DNA from: Clytia hemisphaerica
Taxonomy: Eukaryota > Cnidaria > Hydrozoa > Leptothecata > Clytiidae
Direction of reading: 5' to 3'
Length of the DNA stretch: 64,000 nt
NCBI GenBank assembly: GCA_902728285.1
Contig: CACVBU010000758.1
Location: 620,001-684,000, forward strand
A program made the translations under genes and the position numbers. Each line of letters begins with the position of its first letter. Positions within the stretch are counted from its first letter, which is position 1. The notes beneath the pieces were generated by a model. It worked only from the letters and a program-made list of their open reading frames with translations. It ran no database searches and had not been told where the DNA came from. Positions 1 to 12,303 of the stretch are shown piece after piece.

Positions 1-2
1 AG

Positions 3-191
3 TTACTGAATCAATCTAGCTGAGATATTTAGGCAGACTTTGCAATCAGGAGCATCAGAGGCGCCTTTTCTCCTCCCAATTTTTTCTGCCATAGTTGGTG
101 GAAGGTGAAATGCTCCTTCTAGGATAAATAGCGAGTTTTTATGTATTTGCACTTTTGAGGGTGGTAGATTGACTGAAATGATTTGGGGCAA
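3..191 (-). CDS. Unrecognised short ORF, possibly an exon or element remnant
   Basis: A 62-codon open frame on the minus strand. Just upstream of it on that strand (about + position 200) is a polypyrimidine stretch ending in CAG, so an exon is possible. The peptide has no motif I recognise. It lies upstream of the acyltransferase exons on the opposite strand, so it is not part of that gene. It could equally be a transposon remnant or chance. Confidence 0.15.
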   Translation of the reverse strand: MPQIISVNLPPSKVQIHKNSLFILEGAFHLPPTMAEKIGRRKGASDAPDCKVCLNISARLIQ

Positions 192-440
192 CCTGCAGCT
201 CTGACCCTGAAAATCGAGGACGGTTAAATTGCTGATTTACTGACCGTCGTCCACAGGATCTAAACAATCGGAGTATAACCGTCAATCTCGTCCTCGTGTA
301 TTCCAGGTTTTATTTACGTTACTGATAGGTGCCAGATAATATTATCTCACGCCGTCAGTAAGCATCATAAAGCAGATACTACACAGGGAACGTGTGTAAA
401 GATTGGGTAACCATCTTCGTCGCAGAAAAGCACAGATACA

Positions 441-920
441 TAGGACATTTCACAGTCGAAATGGATCATGGGTACTCAGGACTGATTGCGCCCCGATATC
501 GATTTCCCGTTGGTTAGAGGCAAAAATTTTCAAAAATTTTCAAAACTTTGGACCAATAGTAAGTTATCATTACTCTAAGGTCCCGAATAGACGTCCCCCC
601 CCCCCGCTTATTAATTTTCGAAAATATTTCGGACCCCCCCGTTCTTATTAGGACCCCCCCGTTTATTAGTTTTTAAGAATATTTTCAGCTGTCAAAGAGA
701 AGGACCCTTATTTTGCTCTAAATAGCCTGATTTTAGCCTTTATTTACCTAAATATTTTCAGACCCCCCCGTTTATTCAGACCCCCCGTTTATTATATTTT
801 GCTAAAATTTCGGACCCCCCCCTTTTATTCAGACCCCCCCTACTATTCGGGACCTTAGAGTAGCGCGCAGCGGTCCTGATTACCCATTACGCTTTGCGAC
901 TGTGAAATGGCCTATAAACT
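441..920. mobile_element. Foldback/MITE-like element with long imperfect terminal inverted repeats
   Basis: A perfect 20-bp inverted repeat lies at 571-590 and 843-862. Outside it a second, imperfect arm pairs roughly 441-495 with 870-920; both arms contain CATTTCACAGTCG and GGGTA-TCAGGAC. The interior (591-842) is a degenerate minisatellite of GACCCCCC-GTTTATTA units with runs of 6-10 C. No coding capacity is visible. It lies just upstream of the first acyltransferase exon in the window, probably in an intron of that gene. Confidence 0.7.
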
Positions 921-977
921 CGCTAATTCTTATGCAATCTTATCGTCTAATGCAATCTATGTCATTTTTGTTACCAG

Positions 978-3900
978 GGTGACGGTGAGAACGTGCAAAT
1001 GATTGAAGTGAATGGACACGGTGGTGAAGAAGGTGACGGAGAAAATTCATTGGATGATGATGACGTCATGTTGAATGATGGTGACACACCTGTCGAAGAC
1101 GAACAACAAGAGAAGGAACGGAGAAAAAGTAACGCAGTTTTTGTTTTTCTTGTGTTGTAGCTTTCTCTCAAGAGCTTCGTCATTTTTTATATACCTCTAT
1201 AGATATACTTCTTATCTATAAGAAACATTTTCGCTAGAGGATGGTCTTTACTGTAGCTTTCTTCGGACAGAATCTCATCATTTGTGATCTCCAACGATCT
1301 TTCAATGTTTGTCTAACGTCCGGGCTAACGTCATATAGCGTTGTTATTGACAAGATCTATACTTATTAGTAGCTTATCATTGCCAAAGGTATTATGAATA
1401 CCTGAATCTTTCAAGTTTCAGATTCCACACCAATCCTTTAAATTTCAATTTACCTCTTTCGAATCAATGTACAATGTCTTCATAGCTCGAACCTGCAGGG
1501 GGGTACTAACTTTTTTGAGTTAAGGAAACTTAGATTTATGGAGTAAGGTTTATAAGGCATTGATGCTATGAGGGCGAGAAAACTTGTTTAGGTTAAGGAG
1601 ACATTCGAGTTATAGAGATTCGAATTAAAGAGACTTAACTGTATCTTATGGTCCAAACATATTTCTTGTTTTAGAAGCGGCAATTCTTCAGATTCTGCTT
1701 TGTTTCTCGTTGGCACGAAACGCGAAAGCTGTTTTCTCCACTGAAGTACCCAAACGTGCTATTGAGTCCATTAATGGAATCAGAGCAATTAGTATGTTTT
1801 GGGTCATCCTTGGTCATCTCTTCTTCTTTGGAACTGTTATCAAAAATCAAGGTAAGTGAAACCAAGGGGCCAGAGCTTTGAACAGGAGGAAGGTTTAGAC
1901 AACAAGATGAGAACCTAAAGAATCTTTTTCGACTAATCCGAATTCGGCTTTGAGAATGAAAAAAAGCACAAGATTACACGCCCTGAAAGCTTAAAATTCA
2001 CTTGACCTTTTATTGTTAAATAAATTTCCACGGTTGGATTCTTTACTTATTTAGAACCTTCGACTGGCAACAGAGCATGGATCTTGGCAAAATTGTGACC
2101 ACCAAGCAATATCATCAGGAAAATTCGACATTTTACAAGAAGCATTTATTTCTTTTCATTTCAGATAATCCAGTCCATACAGTGTCAATGTTGATGAGAA
2201 GGTTTTCATACCAACCGGTTGCCAATGCTTATGTTTCCGTCGATACATTCTTTGTATTAAGGTCAGTGTGATAATATTAAAGCAGATTCGTTGCCTCCTT
2301 TTCTCTTCTAAAATTGTTCTTTTCACTTGATAAATAATCACGTAAGAAAAACATTAAACAAAATGTAATTTTCGCAAATGGGTTTTGTTGTGATAGAGCC
2401 TTTACAGTCTGTAGAGTTAGCGTCTTTCCAAAACTCTACCTTTTGCCTAGCCTATCGAGTATACAGTATTGCGCATATATCTTTACACTTTCATCCCTTA
2501 GTCTTAGCTCAAACTGATACGGACCAGTAATGATTCGGTAACTCTTTTTTTGTTTTTTAGTGGTTTACTAATGTCATATTTATCACTGCGAAGAATGGAT
2601 AAAACGAATGGGCAAATGAATATTGCATTACTTTATTTACACAGATTCATCAGGTACTACCACATAACCCTTCATTAAATGGTAATGAATACTCAGTAAT
2701 AAAACCTTACAAGACTTCTTGGATTCTTGCTTTGCTGATCAGGAAGCTTGTTATCACAATTTGAAGTATCACTGTACTAAATTTTTTGCTTGTTTTTTTT
2801 AGAATCACACCACCCTATATGTTTGTGATTCTGTTCTGGACAAACGTGTATCCTTACATGTTCACTGGGCCATTAGCAAAACAAACACGAATAACTGGAG
2901 ACGGGGGTAATTGTGCAAAATATTGGTGGACAAACATGCTGTATTTCAATAACTTTTATCCAGAAGCCATGGGAGAAACTGTCAAAGATAAAACGGTAAG
3001 CACGAATAGTCTTGCATAGGCAAGGTTGAAAGATAAATTTCTTTGACCACCTAGATACTACCCTAAATTCAAAGTCCCGTACTTATTTAGATAACAATAA
3101 AATTAAATTTCCTCTATTATACCTAACAACTACAGAAACTGGGAATGGGAATGTTTAGATAAGACTCCATCACTAAAACTTCGAAATTCACCAAAGTTTC
3201 GCCATTTTGAATAGGTACGATTCTTAACAAAATGATAGAAAATGATTTCTAATTTGTTTGGACTCGTAAAGTAAAATAGCAGTTTTTTTATACTATCCTA
3301 GTGTCTTGGTTGGTCGTGGTACTTAGCAAACGACATGCAGTTTCACATTCTCGCGCCAGCCATCTTGTCAGCATTTTTCTTGTAAGTATCTGAAAAATTT
3401 ATTAAAAACTTATTTATTTATTTGAAAATATCATCGACCGGAGATCTCTCATATGAGTGATACGAGGGTGTTTGCGTGCGTTTGATGTTGGCTTTCAATA
3501 TGTGATAGGTTGCAGTCTTGACCCTCAGTAAGCATTTAAAATATCCTTTACTGAAGACTGCTTGAAACGGCACGAAACTCCGAGTATTCGGAAAATAAAT
3601 TTGTCTCTATTCTTGACTGATATATCGCTCTACCGATGGTATAGAACATTTTCTTGAATCGCAAGTCAGATTTGCAAATAAAAATATCCTTTATGTTTTC
3701 AGCTTAGAGAGACGTTTCAAGAACTCGAAGTTCATTCACGGAGGAGCTTTCATGATCACGCTTGTATGTTGTATCGTGACAATTGTGATCCGAATGGTAT
3801 TATTAATCGTTCACGAATTCCCTGGTGTCATCAGTCTTGGCATGATGCCTGATAACCCTTATCCGTAGGTTGATTTGTTATCTGTTTTTCTTTGTCCCAC

Positions 3901-6522
3901 ATATCTGTAAAGCCCGAAGGGCTAGATAAGCAACTTTAAGCTTTCTCCAGCAAAAAAAAGTGAAGCAAAAATTTGAATTTTTAAATTTCGTGCGATGGAT
4001 AGGATCTAGCATTTTAATTGTTTTCGAAGCGCGAGATCAAAAAAAGTAGGCGGTAAACGCTAGTTCGCATCTCTCAAACCAGTGAAGCTATCACGTGATT
4101 TCTTTGGTAGGAAATCCTACCAAAATTTGCTTCACTTTTCGATAAAGGCCGCGCATCTAGCCCTCTGGGCTTTACAGATCTGTGCATTGTTCCCGGTGAC
4201 CTGACACTGAAATTTTCAGTTTTAAGAATTGGATATTTTGCAAACCTTACGGGAACTGAATTTAAATCAAAAGGAAGAGCCATTAAGAGTTATTTTTATC
4301 CTTATCATTTCAAAAAAGTCCATGTCAGAATTTATATTGATGATTATACTTGACAGAATCAAACGCCGTCAAGATAACTTATACGTCAAGCCGTACGTCC
4401 GTTTTTCGCCGTATATTATGGGAATGTTACTTGGTTACGTTTTCTCAAGAAAGATAAAGATCCCACTGAACCAAAGGGTAAATACACAGTTGTTTTTTAT
4501 TAGAATTACATAGAATTGAGCCTCGTCATTTTTAGTTCTTAATATTTTTAGCTTTTAAATATTTTTAAGTGATTCTTGCAGTGAAATAAATAGAACCACA
4601 AAGTGCTCGGAACAAAATTAGAAGAAATTTGAGCAAAATATCGAGATTCTTAATTTTTTTAAATTAGAGCAACAATTTTTTTTTTTGATTGAGGATAAAA
4701 ATATATCATTCCTTCAGTATTATCTCAAACGTGCGAAAAAAATTGAATGAAACAAAGAAAATTCAATTTCAAGTTTCAAAAAGCTAAAAATGCACAAGCC
4801 TGATTTACATTGTAGACCAATTTGAACTACATATTGACCTTCATATCTTGAAAAAGTCACTGATCATTAGGGTAAGTCCACCACTGTATTGACTAACAAG
4901 AATCTATATTTTTTTTACAGGCTTTGAGTATTGTTTTTTGGTTGTTGGCTTTCGGATTTGGGTACGCCGTTGTTTTCGGTCCATACGTCAGTGGTTACAA
5001 AACAAAAGGTGATCACTTCAATAAAACTGAGAATGTACTGTATGGTTCACTCAATGAATTCACTTGGTCGTTAGCTGTCGTTTGGGTCTTATACGCATGT
5101 CATAATGGATTTGCAGGTTTGTTGATATAGTAGAGTCTCTTTAAATCGAACTCCTATAGCTCGAATGTCTCCTTAACTCGAACAAGTTCTATGTTCCCTT
5201 CCCGTTCCCTTCAGGTAATAAACCTTACTCCATATAACATGAAATTTCATTAACTCGAACAAATTTGCGTTCCCCGTGCGTGTTCCAGTTATGAAGGTTT
5301 TACTGTATAAGCTTTTTATACATCCTTAACATGATTCTTGATATGTATTCTTTAACTCGTTTGCAACGTTACTCTTATTGCGGCTCCGAATTCTCTGTCG
5401 TCTGTGGAAAAAGGATACATGAATTACCAGATCTGACAGACTTGAAGTTACATCATTAATCTATTTAGTATGACCTGTTCAAATTCCTACGATATGAACT
5501 TGAAAAAATGTTGAGCTAGGGTTAAAATAAAAGGGTTAATACAGGGTCATGCTTCCAAGGAGCACTGGAGCAAATCTTTCTACGAATAATAACGTGTATG
5601 TGTCTAAAAATATCCATTCAGGCATTCAGGCAGATTGAGATTCTTTGACAGTTTCTTTCCCTTTTTAGGCGTCATAAACAGTTTCCTCTCTTGGAGATTC
5701 TGGATCCCATTAAGTCGTTTGACGTTCGGTGCATATCTTTTACATCCTTTGGTCATCTTCTACTTTTTCCTGGTCCAAGAAAATCCTTTCCATTATCAAG
5801 ATAATATCATGGTAAGTGCAACCACGACGTACCTGTATAGACCAGCGTCCAAGGTAGTGAATTGTGTCACTTCGTAGGGCACCCCTTAGATCAGGATAAG
5901 GATAATAAGGACAATTTATTTGTCAATTCCACACCCTATTAGGAGCATAATATCAAAGATTTGCCCTGAGCCAAGGGGTGCCCTACGAAAACCTGTTTTA
6001 AAGTCTTTTCTGAATCTCGGACGCTGGTCTAGTACCTTTCGATGAGCAAGTTAGTCCTCTGCCAAAACCTTTCACTGAATACCGACTCTGAGCATTATAC
6101 TTGATAGCTTGTTGCATTCTAACAAATCTTGAGGGTATATCTCACATCTTTGTGAAGAGAGGCCTTTCTAAATGGATTATTGAAACTATCGCTGAATATC
6201 AGTCTAAATTTCAGAACTCAAATCTAAGCACGATAAAACAAAGTTTCGGTATTATATAGTTTTTGGATGTCTTTATGTCTACTTAAAGTATAGCAGTTGA
6301 TTTCGGTTGTTGAGTTTGTTTAGACCAAATTACATTTTTGTCATAATGATATTTTCGCGTTGACTGGTCTGTTGACTGCTCTATTTTCTAATTCTTCTTA
6401 ATTTTTAGGCATTTGTTTACATTGCGAATTTGTTTTTCTCCTTTGTGATGGCTTTTATCTTGGCAATGGTGGTGGAATACCCTGTATTAAACTTGGAAAA
6501 ATTATTATTCAAACATTCATGA
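978..6522 (+). CDS. nrf-6-like membrane acyltransferase (acyltransferase-3 family), 3' eleven exons
   Basis: Exons with GT..AG borders and compatible phases: 978-1128, 1675-1851, 2165-2261, 2561-2653, 2803-2995, 3302-3381, 3703-3864, 4357-4477, 4921-5116, 5669-5811, 6409-6522 (TGA). Together they give 508 codons plus stop. The first exon is an acidic linker rich in D/E/G. The second holds INGIRAISMFWVILGH, the family signature with its conserved R..H. Then follow SVDTFFVLSG, a CxxxWW.N-LY-NNF segment, WYLANDMQF, LYVKPYVRFSPYIMGM, and a C-terminal PLSRLTFGAYLLHPLV and VEYPVLNLEKLLF. All are in the order usual for the nose-resistant-to-fluoxetine family, multi-pass membrane proteins thought to act in lipid transport or modification. 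The N-terminal signal peptide and cysteine-rich NRF domain would lie upstream of the window. Exon borders were placed by eye; the family call is firm. Confidence 0.93.
1488..1645. mobile_element. Short pogo/Tigger-like MITE in acyltransferase intron
   Basis: A run of 'gagttaagga' and 'cgaattaaagagac' blocks ends in TTAACTGTAT. The same blocks recur, in order, at 57138-57312 and in the other orientation at 5128-5310. Ends of the form ACAGT(A/G)GA..CTCxxTAA are typical of pogo/Tigger-type elements. Non-coding. Confidence 0.6.
3903..4179. mobile_element. MITE with 25-bp terminal inverted repeats in acyltransferase intron
   Basis: ATCTGTAAAGCCCGAAGGGC.. at 3903-3927 pairs with 4155-4179 with two mismatches. 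The interior has a hairpin (TTGGTAGGA..TCCTACCAA) and a GGCCGCGC block, both shared with the element at 24257-24546, so the two belong to one family. No target duplication is obvious here. Confidence 0.72.
5128..5310. mobile_element. Pogo/Tigger-like MITE, second copy, in acyltransferase intron
   Basis: Starts TAGTAGAGTCTC and ends GTTTTACTGTA, with internal 'CTCCTTAACTCGAACAAG' and 'ACCTTACTCCATA' blocks. These are the reverse complement of blocks in the copy at 1488-1645. Confidence 0.6.
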
Positions 6523-6596
6523 TTTTCCAGTGGACTGAAAACCAGCGAGTGAGAATAGTTCTACATACTTGGCTAAATGTAACACCCAGTACCGTA

Positions 6597-6815
6597 GCAA
6601 CTGGGGGGGGGGGCAAGTGGGGGCCATGCCCCCCCCCACCCCAATAATTTTTTCAAAAGTGGTTATTTTGCAAAATACAAAGTTTTGAGTGCATTTTCAA
6701 GCAATCTAGACCTCAAATTTTCAAAATTTCCCCCTCGGGCAAAACCATGGTTGGCCCTCGCGGTGTCACTAACTTCACCCCCCCCCCCAATATGAAAATA
6801 CTTCCTATGGCACTC
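6597..6815. mobile_element. G/C-tract-tipped repeat (MITE-like)
   Basis: Begins after the acyltransferase stop with GCAACT followed by a 10-12 G run, then a run of C. It ends with a second C run and CTATGGCAC; GTGCCATAG on the other strand resembles the CCGTAGC at the left end. This is one of several elements in the window with homopolymeric G/C ends. Confidence 0.45.
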
Positions 6816-7192
6816 ACACCATTTACAAAGTCTGCTACCTCTCTTTTGGATAAAGGTTTGTAGTTTGTTAACATGATTATTTACATAATTTTTGATTTTC
6901 CAATGGTTTGAAAAACCATAGTATAAGACAGCCGCGGCTTTCTTATAACACTTACAGTATACTATGAAAAAACCAACGAGCGGGAATAATTCTTCATACT
7001 AGCCCGAATACCTCCTTCCTAAGTATACATAGTATAATTTGTTAACATGCTGTTTTCAAATATGTTGCCGGCGGAACTGCTGAACTATAACAAACCTGTC
7101 ATAACATCACCGAGAACTGGTTTTTATCTTACATCATGTCTCACTTGTGCGGTATAGATTATTCTTAGGATTTGTAAGTATAATTCAAAATC

Positions 7193-7198
7193 AATAAA
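7193..7198 (+). promoter_or_regulatory. Possible poly(A) signal AATAAA for the acyltransferase gene
   Basis: AATAAA about 670 bases after the acyltransferase stop codon, in an otherwise gene-free stretch. In A+T-rich DNA such hexamers also occur by chance. Confidence 0.25.
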
Positions 7199-8364
7199 AA
7201 ACAAAAGTGTGAATTGTCGTCACTGAAAATTGTAAGAAATTATATATAGAAATTATTTAAAGTTTAACTCGTGGTATTTTGTGCTCTGTAACCGAGTTCT
7301 CATTCTCAATATAGGCGAAAATATTATAGCTGCACAAAACTGAGCTTCTAGTAGGTGCAATAAGCTTACTAAAGTCTATTTCAAATTAGCTGACAGTGTT
7401 TTTTCAAACTTCAATAACTTTTGATAGAATTCGAATTAGTTAGTGGTTTTGTGCTTGTTAAAAAGATCATCTGGAGTGGAATATTATCAAAAAAAGATGC
7501 CTGTTATTTTGGAGTGGAGATACCGAAAAGCATTCAGTACCAAAGTACTTCCCAGATCACTATTAAGGTACCTCTTTGTCCTTTCGCTGTACAGTAGGGT
7601 TTTTTGGTTAAGGGAGAATTATTGAACGATTTTATGCTCCTTTTGCTGGTGTGCATTCTTCATAATTATTGTCTGAGAAAGAGAGGGCGCCTACTCGGTA
7701 ATTTTGGTCAAGCAAGCTCTCTGCCACTTATCTTATATCTTAAAGGCAGTCTTTGGGAAAAATTTTTTTTACTTTTACTTGACCTCCAAACAGATGAAGT
7801 ATACATTAAATTAGAATTCATTTTTGATAGATTTTAAAGGCTCCAAGAGCCCTATTTATACTATAAACTTTATTCCTCAGTCAGCTTTTTTGTACAAAGT
7901 ATCTTTATTGTTTTAGTCAATATTAATGGTATATTTAGTATCTAAATAATTATTTAAAAATTATCCATTTAAGATTTAGTTTGTAGAAATTTACTAAAAA
8001 TTATTGACACGTGTGAATTTTCATATACTGCCACTCCCAGTAGGTACGTAACGTTGTTTCAAGGTTTATTTTACGTTATAAGTACATTATGGAAATTAGA
8101 TGGATGTCTTTTAACATTTTAGTTGAGCGTGCCCAATCCTGAATACCCTATTTCCAATCTTTGGTGCTGTTCATTCCAACCGTATTTACATTGGCATACA
8201 TTATTTCGATTTACATTATTGCTAAAAATCAAACACGCACTAGTAGCCTGCAAGAATTTCGAATCAAAATGTTTATTTCAAAGCTTAAATGTAGAGTATG
8301 TATGTAAAAGGTGTACAAACCTTCAATGAATTAGACTATCTTTTGACTATCACACCTCACACTC

Positions 8365-8430
8365 TACACCACTAACCCGATCGGGATTCGAAAATATCTC
8401 GGCACCCAATACCACTGGATTAGCTCCCAA
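8365..8430 (-). repeat. Possible tRNA-derived relic (SINE head)
   Basis: On the minus strand TTTCGAATCCC (+ 8383-8393) resembles a pol III B box (GGTTCGANNCC) and is followed by GATCGGG, as in many tRNA 3' halves. About 20 bases before it a CCAGTGGTATTGGG stretch resembles an A box. No full cloverleaf could be folded by eye, so this is a relic at best. Confidence 0.25.
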
Positions 8431-9245
8431 TTATACCACGCTTTCGTAAGGGATGAAAAGATTTGACCAATATTATTATTGGTTTGCATTATATTTTCAT
8501 TTATCATTACTGCCAGTTTCACGCCTTGCGCGATCATCAGATATTGATAAACCTTTTTTCCAGACTGGCCGAACCCCCCCCCCTCCCCGGGTCTTTGAGA
8601 AGGAGGTGGGTGTATAAGCATTCGGATGTACTTAAACTTTTCGAGTTTTAAATGTCATATAAAGTGTTCTTCTTCGTAAGTATTTTTTGTGTATTTTTCT
8701 AAGAAATTAGAGAGTCTGCAAAGTCTAAAATGTTATCAACTTCTTCTTACAGATATTTTGGCCATGTAAGCCAGCCTCTATAAAAAAGTGTGTAGTAGCC
8801 GGAATAAGTTTTGGAAACTAGCTTTGTATTTGTTGAGCGCCTACTGCAGCTTATTACGTAGATTTGATTTCTTTGCATTTTTAATTGAACAAATTAGCTT
8901 CAATTAGAAGGTAATTAGAAGAACATGCGGTTTGAAGGAGTCTTTATCTCTATCTTTAAGCTCTCTTTAGGAAATCCGAATCGAAAGTGATTCTCTAAAC
9001 ACAAAAGTAAATACATTTTGTACGTGTTTCCTGACGTATTTACACCTGATTTTGTTCAAAAGATTATCATGTTGCCTATCTCACATATAACTCTCTTACC
9101 TTTACGGCAATGAATATTTAAAACTGTAGATATCGAATCTACAGACAACGCCACTAAAGGAAAAGGAAAATAACAATCTAAGGCTAAAATGTGAATCACA
9201 GGATTTGGGATCAAACATTTTCCACCCAGGACATTTTTATTCCAA

Positions 9246-9445
9246 CCCCCCCCCCACTTATTAAGTTTTGAGATCCCCCCCCCCCCCCCGCTTTATCCAA
9301 ACCCCCGGCTATTAGGTACCCGAGAGTAAGTTGCACGGCCCGTTCAGTTTCACACAAATGGTAGATTGAAAGTAACATTTCTACCAAAATTTTTGGAAAC
9401 TAAAAAAAAGTGCTAGTTTCAATCCATGACCTTGTAAACACGCAA
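9246..9445. mobile_element. C-tract element fragment plus MITE-family flank
   Basis: Two C runs (11 and 14) separated by TTATTAAGTTTTGAGAT, then CCCCCGGCTATTAGGTACC and GAGAGTAA, resembling the foldback element at 441-920. The following stretch (CACAAATGGTAGATTGAAA .. CTAGTTTCAATCC) matches the interior of the MITE at 24257-24546, suggesting two adjoining remnants. Confidence 0.4.
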
Positions 9446-9770
9446 TATAACAGAAGATCAAAAAGTAAGATCTGAAAGTGGGGGTTTTCAAAGCGGAAGA
9501 TAAAAATTTGTTCGAAATCACATACTCTATAACGTGAAACAAACACGGTTCTGTACGTAATATGAATATCAAAAAGACTTACGTCACAGCTAAGCCGATA
9601 AGCTTTTAGGAAAAAAACGTGGGTTTGCATCCATAATCCAAAAATGATTATTTTCCCTAGTTCCCAGCCTCTTTTTCAAGCAGTAATCAAAAGTATAAAT
9701 TTGACAGCTAAACAGTTGATCAGTCATCACATCGATGATCATCTCAACGAGGTAGACATTAAAAGACGAA

Positions 9771-12303
9771 ATGAAAGTAAATTACCTGTTTTTGTCACTT
9801 CTTTTCGTGGTAACACGAAGCGCTCTTGGGAGCTGGCATAAATATACTCATCATGGCTCAGGTAACTTGGTAAGCGGTGTAGCTGTTATGCAATCACGAA
9901 ATACCAAACTGTTTGTTGTAGGAAGACATGGTCATTTATGGGAAAGGGTTTATACCAGTTCTTGGAAATGGGTGGATCATGGCGTACCGCCCTTTCTCAC
10001 TGGGTTCGACAGATTGAAATCTATGCCATGCGTTCTAATGGATGGAAAATTGTTCATTGTCACAAACGATGGTAAGAGACTTTAAGTCCCAGCAGTGTTG
10101 TAATTTGCTCCGGGTATCTCAATACCCTTTTGTTTATCAAAGATTTTGCTTTTTAGCATGCCTTCATCCAGTTGGGTTGGCTCACAATTACAGCAAAGAC
10201 TCAGCTCAAGATCATTTTCAGAGATCATTCCTTTCCCAAATGTGTTATTGACAAGTATAGTTTTATTCACGGGATAGTAAGATATAACTACCCCCTTCTC
10301 GCAGACCCGGTAGGATTCTTTCAGCCAGTGGGGATAAAAATAACGGATAAAAACTTGATGGGGATTGATATTCCAATATTTTTTATGACTGAGGATTTCA
10401 ATTCCTTTGTCTTCAAGTCAGAAAATTCAGTAGGAATGGGAAAAATAGCACAATATTTTGCAGTGAGGATTGGTTTTTTGGTTATTTTCGGTGGGTTCAA
10501 AAATTAGAGGATAATTTTCCACCGGGACGATATTTTGGCCAAATTTTCCAGTGGGTCTGTGAGAAGGGGTTGTTGAATAAGATTATGATATATAGGAGTA
10601 TACGTTATGAAGAGCTATCCCCTTCATTTAGGAATTTTGGTCGAGCATGTTTATGGCACGGACGGTAGATGGCATTGGGTTGACCACGGAAAACCAACAG
10701 ATGAAAATGGCCGTATCTTAGCAACCCTTGATGCAACCAAATGCGTAGCGTCCCAGGGTAACAATAGACATCGAGTGTTTGTACTTGGCAGAGATAATCG
10801 TCTTTATCAACGATGGTGGGTTAATGGTGCATGGAATTGGAGAAGCCATTACTTTTCTTTTCATCGACAGGTAAGATTCAAAGGATTTCCTTTTCATTAG
10901 ATTTGCTCCCGTCAGGGGGGGGTACTAGGTTTGCAAGGTGACGGATATGTCCGGGCCAAAAATCGAAAATCGATCCTTAGAGTGGGAAAAAGTGGCGTTT
11001 TTTTTTACCCTTGGAGAGACTTTTCTTAAAATATTTTGTAGATTTTCGCTCGATTTTTGTCCAAATTTTTTAAAATCACGACCCTTTGAGAAAGGAAATT
11101 TTGATTTGTGTGAATTTTGGACCCTTACGGAGATTCAATCAATTTGTTTTTTAATATTTTATGTACCCCTTTGAGAGACTTTCAAGGTCGTGAAAAAAGG
11201 ACCCTTATGGCTTGCACATACCCAGCACCTAAGTACTCCCCTCAGGATTTGCTGTTTTGTTGAAGTCGTTTATAATCCATGTAATACAGCAATATTGGTG
11301 TTATGTAATTATACAATCATCGTGACGGGATAGTTTGTTTTTTTGCGTTGCAATAATCACTTCGTTTGCTGGATTAATCGTCTGTCATGCTAGACGAGCA
11401 GTTTATGAATGAATACCGGGTGACCCAGAAAAAACGTTACTGCATTGATTTATGCGCTTACAAATTGACGTCTTTCCATACAGACTTTCTAAAATTTCAG
11501 ACAAAGAAGCTTAACAGCATTTTGCTTAGTTTGCAAAAACTTCAGGAGGATATCTCTACTGGATATTTTTTTGCGCACAAAATTCTATTAAAAGGAATTT
11601 TGATAGAGTATTTTCTGCTGATAGCACATCATAATCTAAGGTTTTGCTGTAGTCTTTTCATTGTTTTCACGGGGTACACGACCAGCTTTCAGAACTTTAA
11701 AGGTTTGGACATTCTAACCCTTTCAAAACTTTAATTTAGATCTGGCCAGGTGGTTTCGATGTAGGATTTACGGGTACACATGTTTACGCTGTTGGAACCA
11801 ATGGAGAACTTTATCGTTTCGAGATGAGCCCTAATGGTAACCAAAAATTTGACTGGGATCATTCTCTTGGTAAACCAGACCACGGATCAACCATTATTCG
11901 AAGTTTGTCTGTTAACACCATCAATGGTGCAACTAGAGTCTTAGTTGTATCTGCCACTAATCATATTCACGAATGGAGGGGCACTGGCGGTAATCCGAAT
12001 AGCTTTTCATCCGGTACTCAGCCGGCTGGGGTCAGTTCCTATGGTCCGCAGATGATTCTTTCCAAAGAGTTTCAGCACACTTGTGGAAGAGGAAATACAC
12101 CTACGAATATGGTAATGATTAAAACACCGCATACAATCTACGCCATGACCATTCCGAATTTTGGTGGATTTGATCCTCCTGTGGCTATTGGTACTAATAG
12201 CAATTCATTTATTGATGCGATGCCAGCCGTTTTGCAGAATCCGAGATGTCCTAAAGTATTCCTTGTAACAAGCAATAAAAAATTAGTGGAATTTTACGTT
12301 TAA
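9771..12303 (+). CDS. Secreted PLL-like beta-propeller lectin, three exons
   Basis: Exons 9771-10071, 10632-10870 and 11740-12303 join in frame (phases 1 and 0) to 367 residues and a TAA stop. The ATG opens a clear signal peptide: a hydrophobic core after MKVNY, with cleavage likely near SALG. The mature part carries repeats of the form W-x-W-(V)-D-H-G-x-P: SSWKWVDHGVPP, RWHWVDHGKP, FDWDHSLGKPDHG. Each is preceded by a strand pair such as LFVVGRHGHLWERV, VFVLGRDNRLYQRW or VYAVGTNGELYRF. This is the blade pattern of the Photorhabdus PLL-type seven-bladed propeller lectins, and the total length is close to that family. The protein is predicted to be extracellular and probably sugar-binding. Blade-tip ligand residues were not checked. 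Last exon Cys residues (HTCGRG, PRCPK) could form a disulfide. Confidence 0.8.
10072..10631. other. Intron 1 of the lectin gene with a repeat-like core
   Basis: Non-coding. A stretch at about 10300-10560 contains CCAGTGGGGATAAAAAT and CCAGTGGGTCTGTGAGA blocks that resemble the small element near 26312-26467, so it may hold a MITE remnant. Confidence 0.35.
10913..11247. mobile_element. G/C-tipped MITE in intron 2 of the lectin gene
   Basis: Left end CAGGGGGGGGTACTAGG, right end CCTAAGTACTCCCCTCAGG: terminal inverted repeats with few mismatches. The interior repeats the phrase 'gacccttacggaga' or 'acccttggagagac' several times. The element at 23703-24040 has the same ends and the same internal phrase, so they form one family. 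No coding capacity. Confidence 0.75.
11248..11739. other. Rest of lectin intron 2
   Basis: A block at 11413 (CCGGGTGACCCAGAAAAAACG) resembles a mariner-type terminal sequence, and a similar CCGGGTGCACCAAAAAAAAG occurs near 15739. No gene seen. Confidence 0.3.

Larger units (their letters stand above)
6816..9240. other. Intergenic stretch without recognisable gene
   Basis: A+T-rich DNA between the acyltransferase and lectin genes. Open frames here are short, overlap on several frames and show no motif. It holds the possible poly(A) signal and a tRNA-like relic, both listed separately, and a C-rich patch near 8575. Confidence 0.5.
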
